Shown here piece after piece: positions 1-8,652 of a stretch of 64,000 nt of DNA. A program made the position numbers and the translations under genes. Numbering within the stretch: position 1 is the stretch's first letter; every line of letters begins with the position of its first letter. The stretch is from positions 124,001 through 188,000 of the forward strand of contig DFXZ01000012.1 of assembly GCA_002381805.1 (NCBI GenBank), in the 5' to 3' direction. The notes beneath the pieces were generated by a model, which saw only the letters and a program-made list of their open reading frames with translations, made no database searches and had not been told where the DNA came from. Origin of the DNA: Bdellovibrio sp. UBA4095. Its GTDB lineage: Bacteria; Bdellovibrionota; Bdellovibrionia; Bdellovibrionales; Bdellovibrionaceae.

Positions 1-1660
1 GACTTGGATGTCTTTCAATGACTGATGCCTGAGACAATGGTCGGAATGATCGACCCGGACTAGTAGGGCTTGCCGGCTTGCTAAGCACATACGTATTTAA
101 AATATTTCCGGTCGCTTCTAACCAACTTCCTGTAGCCCATGCTGTCGCGCCAATATTGTGTTTATCCAGATACGTCAGGAATTGCTCACCTACATCATTC
201 CACATCTGAGCATCCGCAGAACCCACTGTATCGGCATTTGGCCAGCCATACTCTCCGATAAAACAACGAACTTGATATTTTTCACACCAGTTTACAAATT
301 GCTCAGCACGCCAAACAGAGCGTTCCGCAACACTTGAGTAACCTTCAGCAATAGCATCTTCTGTTTCTTTGGCGAAAGACTGAGCGTATTTTCCACCAGC
401 CGTCGTATCAAAGTACAGGTGAGCGTGATACATCAAATTGTTGGCCGGATCGTTGATAAATGGCGCTGGATGATTTCTTGGCCAATTCTTAGCAGAAGCC
501 CAATCATAACCTTCGACCATAATCAGCGTCTTATCGTCGAGAGAACGAATCGCATTGACGGCAGCCTGTGCAAAGTTCACGTAAACATCGCGAGGACGAA
601 CGGTGGCACCGGCCTCACCTTGATTGATTTCATCAATAAAGATCACTTGCTTCGCCTTGCTTTCACCTTTCGAGCCATTCACAAGGAATTGCATGAAGAG
701 TCCCTTACTTCCATCAAGCGCACCTTCTGGCAAATGCACGTTGAGGTGAAAGTTCAAATCCTTTTGCAGCGGCTCGACAGAACTCATCACCATCTTCCAA
801 GACTTGTCGACGACATAAAAACGAACGCTTATGCTACCTTCCGTTGCCGGCGGGACATAACCTTTCAACTGCAACACTCCCCCGTTTTCACGAGCCAGCT
901 TCACTGCCGTTTGGGGCAAAGTGAAAGAGTATATATCAGCGGTCTTGCGTTCTTTAACAGGGATGTCCATACGAAGCGAGTACTTCCCATATCGCACCTG
1001 ACGATTCAAAGTCGCGAGATTCCCATTCGCAGGAGTCCATCCATCAAAGCCTGACTCGAAATCAGAGATAGTGGCCATCTGTTTGAACGGAGCATAGACA
1101 TCACGAAGACCCCATGGCTCGTTCATAAGATCCCAGGCATACACGGCTTGATATGCTGACGGGTCCTTACGAATTTCGGTAGAGATTTTTCTCCACACAT
1201 CGGCCAGATGCTCTTCTTTAGGACCGGCCGAACCTTGGGTATTTCCCATGATCGTTACTATGTTTTTACCTTCGCGATTTAAAAAGTAGCGACCGTAATT
1301 ATGAAGATCGACAATAGCTTTTAGGCCCGCCGAATTGACATCGCGCAACTGCTGTAACAGAAGATTCAGATACGGTTGATCTAATGGACAACCCAGACAA
1401 TGTTGAATACGCTCCCAGTTAATTGTGATGCGCACAACTTTATGACCTCGCGAAGCGATGTACTTCAAGTTCTGAAGACTTGTCGTGGTATAATTTCTTC
1501 CGTAAACGCCTGGCACTGGAGCTGACATTCCAATGCCCATATCCATAATATTAATTCCACGCATATAGCTTTGCCCTTGGGCCGCCAAGGGCGAGATCAT
1601 CATCAATGCCATCACTAAAGTGGTGGCTCTGCTGCGCCAACCGGTCTGCTTATTCGTCAT
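1..1660 (-). CDS. Secreted glycoside hydrolase family 5-like enzyme with an inserted beta-sandwich-like domain (partial, C-terminus outside window)
   Basis: The frame is open from an ATG at 1660 to the left edge, giving at least 553 residues. The ATG has GGAGG a few bases upstream. Residues 1-32 look like a signal peptide. GH5 hallmarks follow in order: VRITINWER near 76, DLHNY near 118, NEPWG with the likely acid/base Glu181, YHAHLYFD near 415, GEYGWPN with the likely nucleophile Glu470, and AWATGSW near 505. GH5 enzymes cleave beta-1,4-linked glucans or mannans by a retaining mechanism; the substrate here is not readable. Residues of about 198-345, beginning DFESGFDGW, do not belong to the barrel and resemble a carbohydrate-binding jelly roll placed right after the acid/base strand. 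After the barrel a Pro/Ser-rich stretch (PASPTSPGRS) suggests a linker to a further domain beyond the edge. It diverges from the gene at 1827. Confidence 0.85.
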   Translation of the reverse strand, partial: MTNKQTGWRSRATTLVMALMMISPLAAQGQSYMRGINIMDMGIGMSAPVPGVYGRNYTTTSLQNLKYIASRGHKVVRITINWERIQHCLGCPLDQPYLNLLLQQLRDVNSAGLKAIVDLHNYGRYFLNREGKNIVTIMGNTQGSAGPKEEHLADVWRKISTEIRKDPSAYQAVYAWDLMNEPWGLRDVYAPFKQMATISDFESGFDGWTPANGNLATLNRQVRYGKYSLRMDIPVKERKTADIYSFTLPQTAVKLARENGGVLQLKGYVPPATEGSISVRFYVVDKSWKMVMSSVEPLQKDLNFHLNVHLPEGALDGSKGLFMQFLVNGSKGESKAKQVIFIDEINQGEAGATVRPRDVYVNFAQAAVNAIRSLDDKTLIMVEGYDWASAKNWPRNHPAPFINDPANNLMYHAHLYFDTTAGGKYAQSFAKETEDAIAEGYSSVAERSVWRAEQFVNWCEKYQVRCFIGEYGWPNADTVGSADAQMWNDVGEQFLTYLDKHNIGATAWATGSWLEATGNILNTYVLSKPASPTSPGRSFRPLSQASVIERHPS

Positions 1661-1826
1661 TTCATTCCTCCGTACATTAAAGTTCCAACCTTGCAACCGG
1701 GCAAAGCAACCGCTGTGCCTCTGCTCAAATCCAACTCAGGTATGGCTGAATCAAAATTTTTGTCATATTTATAGAAAAGTGCCGCTCTTCGTTAGACAGT
1801 CCCGTCTGCCAATGGTAGAGGTCCCT

Positions 1827-3185
1827 ATGTCATTACAGGTGTCGCGAATTCTTCATGCCGGCTATATCTTCGAGAGTGAAGGGTTCAAAATTGCATTTGA
1901 CCCTCTTTTTGAGAGTCCCTTCAGTCGAAATTGCTTTGCGTTCCCGCCGGTTCAGTTCAAGATTAATGAAATTCAAAAGCTTCAGCTGTCGGCTGTTTTT
2001 ATCTCTCATTATCACGATGATCACTGCTCGTTAGAAAGTCTCGTTCTACTGGATCGCGCGACTCCTCTTTTTGTATTTTGTATTCATGAAGAGCTTTTCT
2101 CGATGATCCGCGAGTTGGGGTTTACTCATGTCCATTCGCTTCAACTGAACAGAACTATTGATATTGGTCCCTTCAAAATCACTCCACGTAGAGCCCTGGA
2201 CGCTGATGTGGATTCCCTGTTTCACATCCAAGTTCATGGTATAAATATTCTCAATGTCGTGGACTCTTGGATTGGCCCAGAAACGTTTTCACTTTTGCAA
2301 GAGCATGCCCCTTGGGATCTGGTTCTTTGGCCCTTTCAAACAATGCGCGAACTGGAAGTTATAGCTCCAACCCGCTTTCCATCAGCACCGCCAGAAATTC
2401 CCATAGAGTGGCTCGAGCAGCTACAGCTTTTGAAGCCGAACATCCTGGTCCCCAGCTCTTGCCAATTTCAAATGGAACCGTGGTCTTGGTACAATAAAAA
2501 ATTCTTTCCGATTTCTTACGAGTTTTTTGAAAAAACGGTTCAATCGATTCTTCCCGCTACGAGAGTCCTACGGATTGATCCCTCACAGTCCTATGAAATA
2601 AACCAATCCGGTGAAATCACCGGCGCCTGTTCTTTAGAGTGGATCATATCGCTATCTTCCGCTGACTTAGATTACGACTATGAAGCTGATTTCGATCCGC
2701 CGGCGACGGCCCAGATCGCTCGGAATTTTCCTGCGCTTGAGCAGACTCAACTTCAACGTGTTACTGACTATTGTAATTCTGGGCTTTTAGAAAAATATCG
2801 CTCTCTGGAAATTCCAGCAGACTCCTATTTCGGAAAACGACGACTTTGGAAGCTTTCCTTATTTGATCATCTAGGGACGGAAACTGCCTTCTATTATTCA
2901 ATCTTTCAGTCTACGATTGCGAAGGTCGCCGAATCCGAGTCTAAGGAGACTCTGGCTTGGACTACAGAAATTCCCACAGCCAGACTTTTCGGAGCCTTGG
3001 AGAGCGGGGAATCTTTAACCTCTCTGTATTTGAGGATCAATTCTGAAACCTTTAGTCCCGAAACTGAAGCCGAATTAAGCGACGCCGATATTCTTGAAGA
3101 CCCCTTGCTTCAGTGTCTTTATTCGTGTGTTTTTGGTTCCTATCAACGGGCGCAACTTAAACGGATCCTGAAATCCTCGCTCTGA
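1827..3185 (+). CDS. Metallo-beta-lactamase-fold hydrolase
   Basis: A 452-residue cytoplasmic protein. The start at 1827 is preferred because GAGG lies 6 bases upstream; the frame is open further upstream but lacks similarity to anything. Residues 61-66 read HYHDDH, the metal-binding HxHxDH motif of the metallo-beta-lactamase fold, preceded by a typical strand (AVFISHYHDDH). An early FDPLF segment and a later NVVDSW are consistent with the UlaG/L-ascorbate-lactonase-like or N-acyl-PE phospholipase D-like branch. About 150 residues follow the fold without a recognised domain and the last third is acidic. Substrate unknown. It diverges from the glycoside hydrolase gene. Confidence 0.75.
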   Translation: MSLQVSRILHAGYIFESEGFKIAFDPLFESPFSRNCFAFPPVQFKINEIQKLQLSAVFISHYHDDHCSLESLVLLDRATPLFVFCIHEELFSMIRELGFTHVHSLQLNRTIDIGPFKITPRRALDADVDSLFHIQVHGINILNVVDSWIGPETFSLLQEHAPWDLVLWPFQTMRELEVIAPTRFPSAPPEIPIEWLEQLQLLKPNILVPSSCQFQMEPWSWYNKKFFPISYEFFEKTVQSILPATRVLRIDPSQSYEINQSGEITGACSLEWIISLSSADLDYDYEADFDPPATAQIARNFPALEQTQLQRVTDYCNSGLLEKYRSLEIPADSYFGKRRLWKLSLFDHLGTETAFYYSIFQSTIAKVAESESKETLAWTTEIPTARLFGALESGESLTSLYLRINSETFSPETEAELSDADILEDPLLQCLYSCVFGSYQRAQLKRILKSSL

Positions 3186-3303
3186 AGTTTTTATCGACTT
3201 GTCAAAAAAGTGAACAGCGATGGTTCCTGCTTGGCCTATCTGATCCATCCTAGGCCACTTCCAAGAGACATTCTTTGGCATAAAGAGTGCTATTTGCCTG
3301 TCT

Positions 3304-5073
3304 ATGCGCGCACTTAAGATGACCTTGGCCTCTTTTTCTTTTTCATTACTCATGACATCGCCTTCGTGGGCTTCTGCCCCGTTATGCTCTTCGATCTTTT
3401 TATCTGCAGATCCAGCGGTGTTGCTTCATGAAGATAAGCAGGCGATTAAGATGCACGATTACTTAAGCGAGAAAATCCTGCGCCAAAGCTCGAAGATAGA
3501 ATCCAAACTATTGACGGAAAACTCTTACAGCCCAGTCGTAATCATTGGAAATGGTCTGCACGGCTCGCTGTTTAACAATCGCGCAGGACTTCTGGGACAA
3601 GCGAAGTCTGTGCTTGCTATTGATGCCGGCCACCAAATTTCCAAAGTCTTTGGTGACCTTGGTGGTAGTTTTCTTATCAACTCTCGCGAGACTCCGACAG
3701 AGTCCACAAACATCTTTCCGGGGTCCCCTGTCGCCATGAAGGATTTCACCAGTGCGATGTTCGCCAACTCCATCCACATGGGACTACTTGCGACTGTGAC
3801 GCAAAGAACCTCCAGCGTCCCCTTGCTTTTGGGACACAAGGTGACCTCGATCGTTGACACCTCTCTTGAAGGACAACCATCACAGGGCCGCTATCGCCTG
3901 ACGACCGAAAAAGGTCTGACTGTTTATACGGATAAAGTCGTTTTGGCCACGGGACTGGGCAGTCCGTCTTCTAAAGTGAAAGACCCCGGCTTTCAAAAGC
4001 TTCTCGCGCAGAGCGAACGGTTGCATCTGGAAGCCCCTGAAAAGCTTTATCCTGTAATGCTTGTGGATACCTTCTTGCGAACGGTGACGCTTAAAGAAAC
4101 AGGAAAAATTAAAACTATCGAAACTGATCTCAAAAATAAAACTGTGGCTGTCATCGGAGTGGGCGACGGAGCAAAAATCGGTATCGAAGCCTTGCTTACA
4201 AAATTCGATCCGACGGTTAAGATCCTCTGGCTTGGTCAAAAAGCGACGTCTCCAGAATCTTATAAAGAAACTACGTGGTTCCGCTATCATGGTCTCGCAC
4301 CAGAAATTGGCAAAAGGATTTTAGGGGGATTCGAAGGGCACGTAACTGCCGGCAAAGCAACACCTACCGGTCAGATCGAGCTGACCTATGGCGAGCAGAA
4401 CAAAACTGTGCTGGCTGATTACGTCATCAATTGCACAGGATACGATAATGCGGTCCCGCCGCTTTTACAAAATATCCCTGGTAAGCCTCAACAAGCAAAA
4501 ATCACTCTGCAAGATGTGGAATTTGTGGTGCCCGAAATTGCTGCCAGCGAAACCATCATTGGCAAAAAAGTCGAAGTTGAAGGACTGCCGGCGCAAGATA
4601 TATTTGTGATCGGCCCGGCAGCGGGTGCTTTAGCTAGCCCCAACGAGTTGAATTCATCGATAACTCAAAACCCCGTGGCCATAGAGAATCTTGCCTATAG
4701 ATCCAGAGCCATGGCGGATTATTTATTTGGTGCGAATAAGACCTCTGACTCGGTTCTGAAGACAGGCAACACTCTTCGCACCCGTCGCTACCCTGTTCAC
4801 GATGAACCCCTCTTATTGCTTGATAAGAGCTCTTTGCACAACCTTTTAAAAACCGAGGCCCACCGAGTCCTGCGTGAATTGCAATTACCACCGAATGGAC
4901 TGCTTTTGAAAGCAAAGATTCACCAAAACCAACTCGAGGTTTCTGTCCTGGGCCTATCGGCCGAAAGCGCCACACGCGCTCTTAAAAAGATCGAAGCAGA
5001 CAAAGACCTCTTAGGCATTATCACTCAGAATGCCCGCAGAGCGAGCGAAGTCTCGCTCGCGATTCAGCATTAG
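3304..5073 (+). CDS. Exported FAD/NAD(P)-binding oxidoreductase
   Basis: A 589-residue protein with a signal peptide of about 25 residues ending near SWASA, followed by a Rossmann nucleotide-binding motif VVIIGNGLHG at residues 78-87. A second dinucleotide-binding segment, VAVIGVGDGAKIG, lies near residue 282, and a closing flavoprotein motif NCTGYDNA near 378. The two-dinucleotide layout resembles flavin-containing monooxygenases and NAD(P)-dependent flavoproteins. Substrate unknown. The signal peptide lacks a twin-arginine motif, which is unusual for a periplasmic flavoprotein because cofactors are usually inserted before Tat export. The ATG at 3304 gives the signal peptide; an internal ATG at 3319 is an alternative. 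Confidence 0.7.
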   Translation: MRALKMTLASFSFSLLMTSPSWASAPLCSSIFLSADPAVLLHEDKQAIKMHDYLSEKILRQSSKIESKLLTENSYSPVVIIGNGLHGSLFNNRAGLLGQAKSVLAIDAGHQISKVFGDLGGSFLINSRETPTESTNIFPGSPVAMKDFTSAMFANSIHMGLLATVTQRTSSVPLLLGHKVTSIVDTSLEGQPSQGRYRLTTEKGLTVYTDKVVLATGLGSPSSKVKDPGFQKLLAQSERLHLEAPEKLYPVMLVDTFLRTVTLKETGKIKTIETDLKNKTVAVIGVGDGAKIGIEALLTKFDPTVKILWLGQKATSPESYKETTWFRYHGLAPEIGKRILGGFEGHVTAGKATPTGQIELTYGEQNKTVLADYVINCTGYDNAVPPLLQNIPGKPQQAKITLQDVEFVVPEIAASETIIGKKVEVEGLPAQDIFVIGPAAGALASPNELNSSITQNPVAIENLAYRSRAMADYLFGANKTSDSVLKTGNTLRTRRYPVHDEPLLLLDKSSLHNLLKTEAHRVLRELQLPPNGLLLKAKIHQNQLEVSVLGLSAESATRALKKIEADKDLLGIITQNARRASEVSLAIQH

Positions 5074-5209
5074 AGATGCATTTTGGTAAGGCGTTCAAAG
5101 TTGCTGGCTAGAAATAGTAAACTCGACGGTACTTTTCTCTGTCACGAGGCTTTCATTATCTTTTACAAACTGCCTAAGTGCAGAAAATGCTTCTAGAATA
5201 TATTGATCT

Positions 5210-5509
5210 TTACACTGCCTTTTTCAAAATCTCATTGATAAGGCTCTGATAAGGGACGCCCCTCTTTTTAGCTTTAGCTTTTAACTTCGCCAACACATCT
5301 TCCTCAATACGAACGGATATGGCTTTGCGAGGACTATCGCCAATTATAGGACGACCTCTTCGCTTAATCTTATTAAGCACTTCCTCGTCAAGTTCAGGTA
5401 TATCAGAAAAATCGATCTCCGAGTCCTTTACCTTACGACCTATAGATATTGCGTTCTTCCTTGCTCGCAATTCTTGCGCTGATAATACGATAGTAGGTTT
5501 CTTTGCCAT
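5210..5509 (-). CDS. Ribbon-helix-helix antitoxin, CopG/BrnA-like, apparently without a toxin
   Basis: A 99-residue protein starting MAKKPTIV, with AGGAGG 7-8 bases before the ATG at 5509. The middle is acidic (SEIDFSDIPELDE) and the C-terminus carries the DNA-binding unit: RKAISVRIEEDVLAKLKAKA as the strand and first helix, then GVPYQSLINEIL as the second helix. This pattern is typical of antitoxins of BrnT/BrnA-like and CopG-type systems, which bind their own promoter. A BrnT-like toxin normally precedes brnA, but no such frame exists upstream (5510-5908), and downstream is the end of the flavoprotein gene. It is therefore an orphan antitoxin or a stand-alone regulator. Confidence 0.65.
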   Translation of the reverse strand: MAKKPTIVLSAQELRARKNAISIGRKVKDSEIDFSDIPELDEEVLNKIKRRGRPIIGDSPRKAISVRIEEDVLAKLKAKAKKRGVPYQSLINEILKKAV

Positions 5510-5908
5510 GACTTGACCTCCTGTGTGAGTACCCACTACGTGACCAAAATTTGTCTCCTCATTATGTATATACATAAATAATCCCACTGTCATCGAAAAC
5601 GTAAACAGTGAAGTCCGGCAAGAAACTCGCCATCTGGCAAATAAAATGAGACGCAGTTGAAGCTAGATTCGCCTCCGTAGATCAAATTCGGTATTGAAAG
5701 ATTCGCGCACTGAGGCAGCTAGGACGTCACTAGGCCGCGTTTCAATCTCCCCTGCGAGATTAATTCTCCTGTCATAATAATCATTATGTCAGCGTCTTAA
5801 TGTCAGAAGTTTGACCAAAAGACATTGGATTTTAGACCAGAAAAATACGGGCCTTTTACCTAAGTATAACCTCTTGTTAGACTAAAACGACTAAGAGGGG
5901 TCATAGCA
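5510..5908. other. Intergenic region of about 400 bp without a gene
   Basis: No convincing coding frame is present on either strand. It holds the promoters of the leftward antitoxin gene and the rightward metalloprotease gene. Near 5826-5837 the sequence TGGATTTTAGAC resembles part of the 64-bp repeat found at 7007-7070, and a G+C-rich piece followed by TTTT lies at 5849-5856, so a decayed repeat copy is possible but weak. Confidence 0.5.
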
Positions 5909-7006
5909 ATGCTTCTTAAAATCTTTGTTTTTATTGTTTCAATTCCTTCAATCGTTTTAGCGAGTTCAATTTCTATTTCTGTTAAATACAGCGAAGCTGC
6001 AAATACATTTGTAATAATGGATTGCGTTTCTGGATGGTGGGATAAAACTTTTTGTCAAGATGAGGGTGGGGCTTATCAAAGATATTGGATTGATCGTTTT
6101 GGTTTAAGTCCGGAAGAACAGGCCCTTCTAAAAAAATACGATGCTCTCCGGCAGCAATACTATAAGGGCTTAGGGCTTCCTAAAGATGATATAGGCCCAT
6201 ATAAAGATGTTCTGTTTGCCAAAAAGTCAGGGATGAATGAAGATCAAATTGCTCCGGCATTTTATGGGTCTGATAATTTAGATCAGGCGTTTAAAAAACT
6301 GGAGAAAATCTTGGCAAAGGATGATTTTGAGTTTTTAAGAAATTTCTACTCTCACTTCAAACCAAAATACGAAGTTCTTTTGAAAGATTCGGAGCCATTC
6401 AAAACAAAGGTTGAAGATCTCAATAAGAAAATTAGAAATAAGAACTACTCTAGTTTCTTTTCGAAGATTTCTAAATATTATTCTGTAGATGAAAATATGA
6501 ATTATGTGGTCTTATACAATTGGTACCCACCTTTGGACCGAGACTCTGCTTTCCCTGCAGATAAGTTTTTAGTTTTTCAACAAAATCCAAAAAAACATAT
6601 TAAAACCAAAGATGAAGATGTGATTTTTCACGAAATTGTACATACTATTTCTGCGAGACAGCCACAAAAACAAAAGGAAGCTATCTCGAATGCCTTTCTG
6701 AAATCTTGTCCCAGTGTAAATGACAAAATTGTTGGTCAGTATAGAGGACGAATTCTCGAAGAACCTTTGGCCGTAGCCATTGGACAAATAGAGTTCCTTA
6801 AAGAGTTTTTTCCGGAGAGACTGAAACTTGATTCTAAACTTTACAATAATCCGTGGATCAGTTCATTTGCAAAATTAGTACATCCTATAGTTAAAGATGA
6901 ACTTATGAAGAATTTAAATTTTTCTGAAGAGACAGGTAAAAAGCTGGGCTTCCTCTGCAATGAGTTTTTCCAAGCATCTTCCTTTATGGAAAGTGCTCAA
7001 AAGTGA
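5909..7006 (+). CDS. Secreted zinc metalloprotease-like protein (HExxH), unknown family
   Basis: A 365-residue protein with an N-terminal signal peptide (about 18 residues, ending IVLASS). Residues 241-245 are HEIVH, the HExxH zinc-binding and catalytic motif. Glu284/Glu285 in EEPLAVAIGQ, about 40 residues later, could supply the third zinc ligand as in gluzincins. There are cysteine-rich segments near the N-terminus (MDCVSGWWDKTFC) and C-terminus. I do not recognise the family beyond the motif. Base composition is clearly richer in A+T than the flanking backbone genes and codons ending in A/T dominate, which suggests horizontal acquisition. The stop codon at 7004-7006 abuts the 64-bp repeat at 7007. 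Confidence 0.65.
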   Translation: MLLKIFVFIVSIPSIVLASSISISVKYSEAANTFVIMDCVSGWWDKTFCQDEGGAYQRYWIDRFGLSPEEQALLKKYDALRQQYYKGLGLPKDDIGPYKDVLFAKKSGMNEDQIAPAFYGSDNLDQAFKKLEKILAKDDFEFLRNFYSHFKPKYEVLLKDSEPFKTKVEDLNKKIRNKNYSSFFSKISKYYSVDENMNYVVLYNWYPPLDRDSAFPADKFLVFQQNPKKHIKTKDEDVIFHEIVHTISARQPQKQKEAISNAFLKSCPSVNDKIVGQYRGRILEEPLAVAIGQIEFLKEFFPERLKLDSKLYNNPWISSFAKLVHPIVKDELMKNLNFSEETGKKLGFLCNEFFQASSFMESAQK

Positions 7007-7070
7007 CCTAAACCCCTGGATTTTTAGACTTCCGGCGACTAGAAATGTGCTGACATAAAGACCAGCGCCT
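7007..7070 (+). repeat. 64-bp repeat, copy 1, directly after a stop codon
   Basis: Starts with CCTAAACC at the base following TGA of the metalloprotease gene and ends with GACCAGCGCCT. It aligns without gaps to 9271-9334, with 48 of 64 bases identical by hand count. The most conserved parts are the first 8 bases, ACTTCC in the middle, TGCTGAC, and AAAGACCAG near the end. Confidence 0.75.
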
Positions 7071-7075
7071 TTTTT
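7034..7075 (+). terminator. Rho-independent terminator within repeat copy 1
   Basis: GGCG at 7034-7037 can pair with CGCC at 7066-7069, extended imperfectly by the adjoining bases (ACTAG with CCAG), and is followed by six T residues at 7070-7075. It would end transcription of the metalloprotease gene. The T-run overlaps the last codon and stop of the convergent HNH gene. Confidence 0.5.
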
Positions 7076-8024
7076 ATTCGAGTCTCACGTTGGGGCTTCG
7101 ACTTAAGCCCCAATGACTTGCCGCTAGTAAGTTATGTGTTCGACATAGTACTCGAAGGTTTTCTGGAGCATTTGTTCCGCCGCGGGCGATAGGAATCTGG
7201 TGATCTATCTGTAGTTGATAGGTGCTTTCGCATTTTTTATTTGTTTCAGGATGGACGTAATCACAACAATAACTTGCTTGACGTAAAAGACGTCTGCGCT
7301 CGGTAATTTTGATGGGCGTTCTTTTTTGCTTAGTCGTGAAGCTCGGCGTAGCTGATATGGTTTTTTCATTTGGCTTTCCGATAGTTGCTTCTTGCTTTTG
7401 CACGTCCTTCCCTTTGATTTTCTTGTTGTATGATTTTGCGAGATAAAAAATCACGCCCGCCAAGCTTCCTTCTGGTAGTATATGGGACAAAAGATCCTTG
7501 GCTTCAGACAACTCCTTCATTTGCTCTGCCGTAAATGTCAGCTCTAAACGAACACTATCATCTCGCTGAGGTTTAACTACTTCATGCACTTGAATAGGTT
7601 GATTGAATTCCACCGCTAGAACTTTTTTGGTTTCATAAGATGATATATTCTGAATCTGTTCCAAGATCTGCAAAGTCTGGTGAGACTCGATGCGATTACC
7701 AGCTTTGCTTTCTTGTTTGAGACACTTCTGGACTTGAGTCAGCTGGGTCAGGTTCAAAGAACCTTCTTCTAGTTTTTCGGCAATCTCTGGAGCTTGCTTA
7801 ATAAGTCTCGCTGCTTGAAGTCTGCGATACGCACTGTCTTCACCGTATCCACAATGGCCCGTTAGATATTTGAACATAGAACCAAATCCAAGCTCTGCAT
7901 AAAGGCGACGAGCTTCCACCTCATTGATATGACATAAAATCAGATGTGTAATTTTTCGCTCTGTGCGAACCAACTTTTCCATGCGACTCAAAAGTTCTTG
8001 ATTTGAAATTCTTGAAAGCTCCAT
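7074..8024 (-). CDS. HNH endonuclease with N-terminal DUF222-like region
   Basis: A 316-residue protein. The C-terminal HNH nuclease unit reads IDHQIPIARGG around His275, then NLRVLC and THN with His297, the pattern of a beta-beta-alpha-metal nuclease; cysteines in YCCDY and KKCES may bind structural zinc. The N-terminal 150 residues are helical, with AELGFGSMFKYL and YRRLQAARLI, as in the DUF222/HNH proteins that are common in Bdellovibrio and actinobacteria and often occur in many copies. Such enzymes are probably nicking or homing-type nucleases; the target is unknown. It lies between the two A+T-rich repeat-tagged genes, transcribed against both. Confidence 0.85.
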   Translation of the reverse strand: MELSRISNQELLSRMEKLVRTERKITHLILCHINEVEARRLYAELGFGSMFKYLTGHCGYGEDSAYRRLQAARLIKQAPEIAEKLEEGSLNLTQLTQVQKCLKQESKAGNRIESHQTLQILEQIQNISSYETKKVLAVEFNQPIQVHEVVKPQRDDSVRLELTFTAEQMKELSEAKDLLSHILPEGSLAGVIFYLAKSYNKKIKGKDVQKQEATIGKPNEKTISATPSFTTKQKRTPIKITERRRLLRQASYCCDYVHPETNKKCESTYQLQIDHQIPIARGGTNAPENLRVLCRTHNLLAASHWGLSRSPNVRLE

Positions 8025-8140
8025 TCAACACTCCCTTGCTTGAACAGAGTTCTATCATGGGTTTTAAAAAGTGATTTTTGCGGTTTTCTTAAAATGAAAA
8101 TACATCTCTGGATGAGTTTTCGAACGTATCTAGAAGACGT

Positions 8141-8546
8141 TTATAGCCTCACCACTTCGTCAAAACACAGCTCGCACCAACCGCCCTGCTTCAGCCAATC
8201 AAACTCAATGACGGCTACATAAAATACATGAATACCCCGTCAATAACTTCTTCATTACAAGTGTTAGAATAACATTGCGCTTCTTGGTAGCGCGGGAGGC
8301 GTCCCTTGACCATTATATCCACCATTTCTTCTGTCGACTGAACCTCTACATTGAAAATGACACCTCGAAGCTGAAGTCCTAAAATCAAACTCCGCCGACC
8401 GGCCCGATCAAAAGTTATGGCGCTACTGTATCTAATCTACGGGGCTCACTCGAGGTTTTAATCGGTAGAAGATATTCTTCATAAATCACGTCCGAATGTA
8501 CCTCTTCGGCTACGGAGCCATTTCGAACGGTTCCGACAGAATAGCG
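8141..8546 (-). pseudogene. Decayed protein-coding gene, unknown family
   Basis: Three overlapping leftward frames read like pieces of one protein interrupted by stops and shifts. From 8546: RYSVGTVRNGSVAEEVHSD... ending at a TAA. The next frame holds ITFDRAGRRSLILGLQLRG followed by VIFNVEVQSTEEMVDIMV, ending at a TAG near 8219. The last piece reads HVFYVAVIEFDWLKQGG and ends with TAA at 8141-8143. No ATG start is visible for the first piece. The amino-acid texture is protein-like, but I do not recognise the family. The remaining bases of the 8025-8652 gap contain no other gene. Confidence 0.4.
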
Positions 8547-8652
8547 TTATTGAAAATCAAAAAGTCAGTGCAAATATATTTTTGGGATTCAAAAGATTGG
8601 GTTTTGGAACAATGTAGCTTGACCATTCCTGATGCCCTGAGATCATAGATTG

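Noticed and set aside
419..1054. A plus-strand coding frame of 211 codons
   Set aside because: It lies opposite the well-supported glycoside hydrolase gene and has no recognisable motif; it is a shadow frame.
5510..5908. A BrnT-like toxin upstream of the antitoxin
   Set aside because: No frame with the BrnT pattern exists on the minus strand; stops interrupt all frames.
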